Below, piece after piece: positions 60,538 to 64,000 of a DNA stretch of 64,000 nucleotides. Origin of the DNA: Saccharothrix luteola (GTDB taxonomy: Bacteria > Actinomycetota > Actinomycetes > Mycobacteriales > Pseudonocardiaceae). Both the position numbers and the translations under genes were made by a program. Under the pieces are notes generated by a model. That model did no database searches. It saw only the letters and a program-made list of their open reading frames with translations, and was not told the DNA's origin. Location: the NCBI RefSeq assembly GCF_020859565.1, contig NZ_JAJHUO010000014.1:62001-126000 (forward strand), written 5' to 3'. Numbering within the stretch: position 1 is the first letter of the stretch; the number at the start of each line of letters is the position of its first letter.

Positions 60538-61661
60538 CACGCTCCCGGGTGGTCGAAGTGGGACCACGGCCAGATCGCGCGCACGCCGTCGCCCTGCGCC
60601 CGCGCGGCCTGCACGACGGCGGCGAACCCGTGCACGAGTGCCCGGACCTGGTCGACCGCGGACTGGATCTGGTTGGCGATGCCGATGATCGAGCCGAGGA
60701 ACTTCGCCGCGCCGCCGGTCGCGACGTCGGCGATCGTGCCGATGAACTTGGCCACCGCGTTGCCCCTCATCGCGGTGAGCAGCGCGACGATGGCGTCGAT
60801 CATCGTTTCCAGCAGGACGCCGATCGTCTGGTACAGGTGGAAGGCGGACTCGGCCAGCAGCGAGACCTTCTTGGCCACGTCGTGGCAGTACTTCGCGTGC
60901 TCCGCGCAGCCGAGGGCGAACTCGTCGAGCCACCGCTCGGCCGCCGCAGCCGCGTTGCCGTCCCAGCCGTCCTGGATGGCATAACGGCCGCGCTGGACGT
61001 TCTTGGCGATGCCGTCGAACGCGGTGCCCGTGTCGGCGATGACGACGCTCTCCCGGTAGATGCCGTTCCAGTCGCCGCTGTAGACCTCGGTAATGCGGTC
61101 GAGCGGACTCCACCCGAGGATCTTCTGCGCGATCTTGTCGGCTGTCGCGGCCACCGAGCCGAAGTCCCCGACCTCGAGCCACTTGCCCAGCTTGTCCTCG
61201 ACCCCCATCGGCCACTTGTCCCGCAGCACTTCGTTCTCGATGCTCGTCTCGCCGGGGCCGTTGTAGTACCTGGTCTCGACCACGTCGACGAATCCGCTCG
61301 ACGCGACGCCCGGCGGCAGTTCGCTCGCCTCGACGTTCCTCGGGTACGTCGGCACCGCCGGGTACACCTGGTCCAGCCGGCCGGCCTGGTCGCGGTCCGT
61401 GGTGCGGTAGAACTCGGCCGCTTTGGTCAGTTCGACCGCCGACGAGCCGGCGAGGCTCAGTGCGCGCCGGGTGTTGTCCTGCGCGTGGAAGCGCAGGTTC
61501 TCCAGGTGGCCGGAGAGCTCCAGGAAGACCCCCTGGCCCAGGTCGTCGACCTGGTTGTGCTCCAGTGCCTTGAGGTGCGCGGCGATGCCGGAGCTCTGGC
61601 GCTGCACGAGCCCGCCCAGCAGCTCGACGGCCTTCGGTGCGACCTTGAAGGAGTCCCCCAC
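60537..61661 (-). CDS. Type VII secretion-like helical protein (EspC/WXG-type)
   Basis: About 374 residues. The first ~100 residues (FKVAPKAVELLGGLVQRQ...LSGHLENLRFHAQDNTRRALSLAG...FYRTTDRDQAG) resemble the ESX EspC-type secretion-target domain, including the Y-x-x-T-D-x-x-x-A end. A second helical hairpin has a W-x-G turn (AIQDGWDGNAAAAAERWLDEF). The C-terminal third is hydrophobic and helical (TIGVLLETMIDAIVALLTAM) and may insert into membranes. Export by a type VII system is inferred; no secretion ATPase is in the window. A GTG at 61661 is taken as the start because the domain begins there; the frame is open to 61706 and neither has a clear ribosome-binding site. Confidence 0.72.
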   Translation of the reverse strand: MGDSFKVAPKAVELLGGLVQRQSSGIAAHLKALEHNQVDDLGQGVFLELSGHLENLRFHAQDNTRRALSLAGSSAVELTKAAEFYRTTDRDQAGRLDQVYPAVPTYPRNVEASELPPGVASSGFVDVVETRYYNGPGETSIENEVLRDKWPMGVEDKLGKWLEVGDFGSVAATADKIAQKILGWSPLDRITEVYSGDWNGIYRESVVIADTGTAFDGIAKNVQRGRYAIQDGWDGNAAAAAERWLDEFALGCAEHAKYCHDVAKKVSLLAESAFHLYQTIGVLLETMIDAIVALLTAMRGNAVAKFIGTIADVATGGAAKFLGSIIGIANQIQSAVDQVRALVHGFAAVVQAARAQGDGVRAIWPWSHFDHPGA

Positions 61662-61724
61662 GACCAGATCATGGCACAGCGGCGACAGCGCCTGCGCGTG
61701 CAGCACCGGATCACCGCCCGGTGC

Positions 61725-63674
61725 CTAACCGCAGGTCGGGTCGTGCGGCCGGCTCTTGACACCCCACGCGGCCGCTCCGGTCTCCCCCACGGCAGCGGAC
61801 AGGATCGTGGAACCGAGCGTGTTCTCCAGCTGCTCCCACCGCGTGACCAGGTCCGACATCATCAGCATCAGCACGTCGGGGAAGGCGTGGAGGAAGCTCT
61901 GGTACCGGTAGTGGTCGAGGTAGAACAGGACCACGTCGCCGAGTGCCGTCACCGACGTGGTGCGGGCGTTGAAGAACAGGTCGTGGTGGCCGAGCACGGC
62001 CCCGCGACCCACGATCGCGCGGTCGTAGATGCCGCCGAAGTCGACCTCGACCTGGCCGTGGGCGACGAGGAACACCCCGTGCGCCGGGTCGTCCTCGCGG
62101 CAGATGGCATCGCCCGCGGTGAACGGGATCTCGTCGAACATCGAGGCGAGCGTCTCCAGTTCGGAGTCGGCCAGCGAGGCGAAGAGCCGCACGCCGTGCG
62201 GATCGACGCCCTCGCGCAGGCACGCCACCCTCTCGCTCAGATCACGCTCGTCGATGTGCGTCATCCGCAGCCGCGCGAAGCGCAGCACGCGGTCGGTGTT
62301 GCGCGACTGACGGCGGGAGATCCCGGCACTCGGCGGGGTGTAGAGGGTGGCGTCCCCGCTGATCCGCGCGGCTTCACGCAGGCCGGACTCGTAGGCGCTG
62401 TGCACGCAACCCCAGTGGTAGGGGTTGGTGCCCTCACCGGCGAAGTACAGCCGGTCACCGACCGGTTCGGCGAGCGTGCCGATGTCCTTCGACGAGGAGT
62501 CGACGCCGATGCAGGTGTACGAGCCCAAGGCGAAGGGGTCGGACGACCACGCGGTGCGGGAGATGTGCTCGGGCACCGGCGCGGCGGCGCCGAACAGGTC
62601 CTCGACGATGGTGCGGGCGTAGGTGGCGACCTCCTGATCGGACCAGGTCTCCGCCTCGCGGCCGAGCGAAGCGCCCAGCAGCATCACCAGGACCGGCTTG
62701 CCGTGGGACTTCCACATGCTGATGACGACCGTGGGATAGCGGTCGGTGTCGCGGCACAGGTAGCCGAAGACGTACTGCTCCGTCGGCCAGAAGGGCTCGC
62801 GGTAGTGCAGGGCGATCTTGTTGAGTGTGCCGAACCCCAACCGGGCGATCGCCGACCGCTTGATCTCCGGCAGCGGCGGATCGAAGCGCACTACCTCGGA
62901 CTTCAGCACCCCGAGCGGCACGGTCACGAGCACCCTGTCGGCCTCGAAGTCACCCCGGTCGGTCGTGACCCGCACCGGTCCGGTGGTGGTGTCGATCCGC
63001 ACGACCACGTGGCCCAGCCGGACGTCCAGCCCTTCGGCGAGGGCGTCGACCACCGACTGGTAACCCTGGTGCAGGGTGCTGTCACCGTAGCCGTAGACCA
63101 GATAGCCGTCCTCCCAGAACTGCAGGGACAGCCTGTCGGGGTCCTCGGCGACGTCCTCCCGCAGGAGCACGTTGAGGTGGTAGCGGACCGCCTGCTCGTC
63201 CTCCGGCGGCAACCGGCGCGCGGCGAGGACCCCGCGCACGGCCTCGCCGAGCGGGATGTCCGGGTGCTGCTCCTTGCGCGCGATCGAGGCCTGCCGCTCG
63301 ATCTCGTGCAGCACGTCGTCGGCCAGTTCCAGGGTGCGGCTCTTGCGGCGGTGGTTCGTCAGGCGGCGGTCCGCGCCGAACAGGTCCAAGCTGTCGAAGC
63401 CCCCTGTGTAGGCGCTGTCACCGCCCACGTAGCTGTAGGGGATGCCCAGGTCCTCGACCCGCTCGGTGATCGGGTTGCCGTCCGTGCCGTGGATCCAGTG
63501 CGCGCCCAGGTCGACCCCGTGCTCGTCGGTCCAGATCCGCCCGCCGACCCGGTCGCGTGCTTCCAGGACGGTGACGGGGTGGCCGAGTTCACGCAGCGCC
63601 CGCGCGGCGGCCAACCCGGACATCCCGGCGCCCACGACGATGACGCTGGGCAGGGCGTCAGCTTTTCGAGACAT
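61725..63674 (-). CDS. Flavin amine oxidase fused to a cyclic-nucleotide-binding domain
   Basis: 649 residues. Residues ~10-460 are a flavin monoamine/polyamine oxidase: GAGMSGLAAARALRELG (FAD ADP-binding), EARDRVGGRIWT, DLGAHWIHG, and the C-terminal FAD motif YFAGEGTNPYHWGCVHSAYESGLREA. After a linker (~465-510) comes a CAP/CRP-type cNMP-binding beta-barrel: LFASLADSELETLASMFDE, FTAGDAICREDDPAHGVFLVAHGQVEVDF, GAVLGHHDLFFNARTTSVTALGDVV. The usual R-x-x-x-x phosphate-cassette arginine is hard to place (NARTTSV is a candidate). No DNA-binding helix-turn-helix follows. The ATG at 63674 begins MSRKADALPS, directly before the Rossmann strand. Confidence 0.88.
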   Translation of the reverse strand: MSRKADALPSVIVVGAGMSGLAAARALRELGHPVTVLEARDRVGGRIWTDEHGVDLGAHWIHGTDGNPITERVEDLGIPYSYVGGDSAYTGGFDSLDLFGADRRLTNHRRKSRTLELADDVLHEIERQASIARKEQHPDIPLGEAVRGVLAARRLPPEDEQAVRYHLNVLLREDVAEDPDRLSLQFWEDGYLVYGYGDSTLHQGYQSVVDALAEGLDVRLGHVVVRIDTTTGPVRVTTDRGDFEADRVLVTVPLGVLKSEVVRFDPPLPEIKRSAIARLGFGTLNKIALHYREPFWPTEQYVFGYLCRDTDRYPTVVISMWKSHGKPVLVMLLGASLGREAETWSDQEVATYARTIVEDLFGAAAPVPEHISRTAWSSDPFALGSYTCIGVDSSSKDIGTLAEPVGDRLYFAGEGTNPYHWGCVHSAYESGLREAARISGDATLYTPPSAGISRRQSRNTDRVLRFARLRMTHIDERDLSERVACLREGVDPHGVRLFASLADSELETLASMFDEIPFTAGDAICREDDPAHGVFLVAHGQVEVDFGGIYDRAIVGRGAVLGHHDLFFNARTTSVTALGDVVLFYLDHYRYQSFLHAFPDVLMLMMSDLVTRWEQLENTLGSTILSAAVGETGAAAWGVKSRPHDPTCG

Positions 63675-63976
63675 CGCTTGATTCTCTGGCAGTCGGCACC
63701 GTCGCCGGCAGTCCCGGATCGAGTGTTTCCGGTTGCTCCCTCCGAGTTGCCCCGGAGACCGTGGCGAATCCTCAGTGGGCATGTTCCCGCAAAGTGCGGG
63801 TTGATCCGGTGTCGGATGCTGCGGGGCAGTGCCTCCAACCGACTCCGCAGTTCTGCGGCGTGTGGCAAGGGACATCGACGGACGGTGTTCCGCCGCAAGC
63901 CCTTCAGCCGATTGAGGACGGAGGATCGAGCCGCGAGACTCGTCCCCCATCACACTTCCGAAGAACGGGAATCCTC
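63675..63976. other. Divergent intergenic region at the window end
   Basis: 302 bases between the amine oxidase and the next plus-strand gene. No ORF with support and no long repeat seen. Confidence 0.35.
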
Positions 63977-64000
63977 ATGCGTCTGCGTTCGTCGATCGTC
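63977..64000 (+). CDS. Start of a further CDS, cut by the window edge
   Basis: ATG at 63977 (M-R-L-R-S-S-I-V), with CGGGA 7 bases upstream. Basic residues then hydrophobic ones suggest the start of a signal peptide. Only eight codons are visible, so the call is tentative. Confidence 0.4.

Overview
The window is very GC-rich, with G/C at almost every third codon position, frequent GTG starts and many Tat- or Sec-exported proteins. This is an actinomycete chromosome. NRPS with MbtH, DUF6292, GAF-ANTAR, STAND/WD40 and DUF4032 genes point to Pseudonocardiales (Saccharothrix/Actinosynnema/Lentzea-like); that placement is inference. I saw no tRNA, rRNA, CRISPR array or transposase.

0-13 kb: the 3' end of a non-ribosomal peptide cluster. 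A giant NRPS, cut by the window edge, reads (C)-A-T-E-C-A-T-C-A-T-E. It overlaps an MFS exporter gene, which overlaps an mbtH gene. A 14-bp-stem hairpin closes the operon against a convergent chromate-transporter gene. The middle A domain carries an exact threonine code; the flanking modules epimerise. No thioesterase domain is present.

13-25 kb: ordinary chromosomal genes (methyltransferase, GNAT, metallophosphoesterase, GT4 glycosyltransferase, DUF6292, DUF4383, ArsR-like regulator, DUF218, Gfo/Idh/MocA). A translationally coupled M20 plus S9 peptidase operon ends in a wrecked intradiol-dioxygenase-like gene. A long one-strand-favoured hairpin lies at 15.1-15.2 kb.

25-39 kb: the most system-like region. 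It holds a DUF4032 kinase-like protein, a TIR protein with a transmembrane helix and 14 WD repeats, an NB-ARC protein with a C-terminal CHAT-like domain that lacks both expected catalytic residues, a secreted subtilase, and a second P-loop NTPase with a long helical-repeat tail. Both NTPases carry the same short N-terminal signature (VVQAxxIxGGV). The parts are those of actinobacterial STAND/TIR/caspase-like conflict systems. Whether they work together is inference.

39-45 kb: a GlxA-type regulator and saccharopine-dehydrogenase-like protein, then a graveyard: a GH43-ricin pseudogene, a ricin-domain remnant and an Fn3-like remnant. Next comes an alpha/beta hydrolase under a clear palindromic operator, followed by a TetR gene broken by a frameshift.

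45-60 kb: secreted and membrane-lipid genes. Two haemolysin-type (RTX-like) repeat proteins and two Gly-rich PGRS-like proteins form paralogous pairs. They are interleaved with a FADS-type and a delta-9-type desaturase, a STAS protein, DUF5994, two GAF-ANTAR proteins, a BTAD regulator, a beta-helix protein and an HPF/S30EA-like protein. A 13-bp motif, CCCCGGACCCCGG, occurs upstream of five of these genes, always in the orientation of the gene. A 28-bp palindrome separates the STAS and DUF5994 genes.

60-64 kb: a type VII secretion-like protein with a small partner, an amine oxidase fused to a cyclic-nucleotide-binding domain, and the first codons of a further gene.
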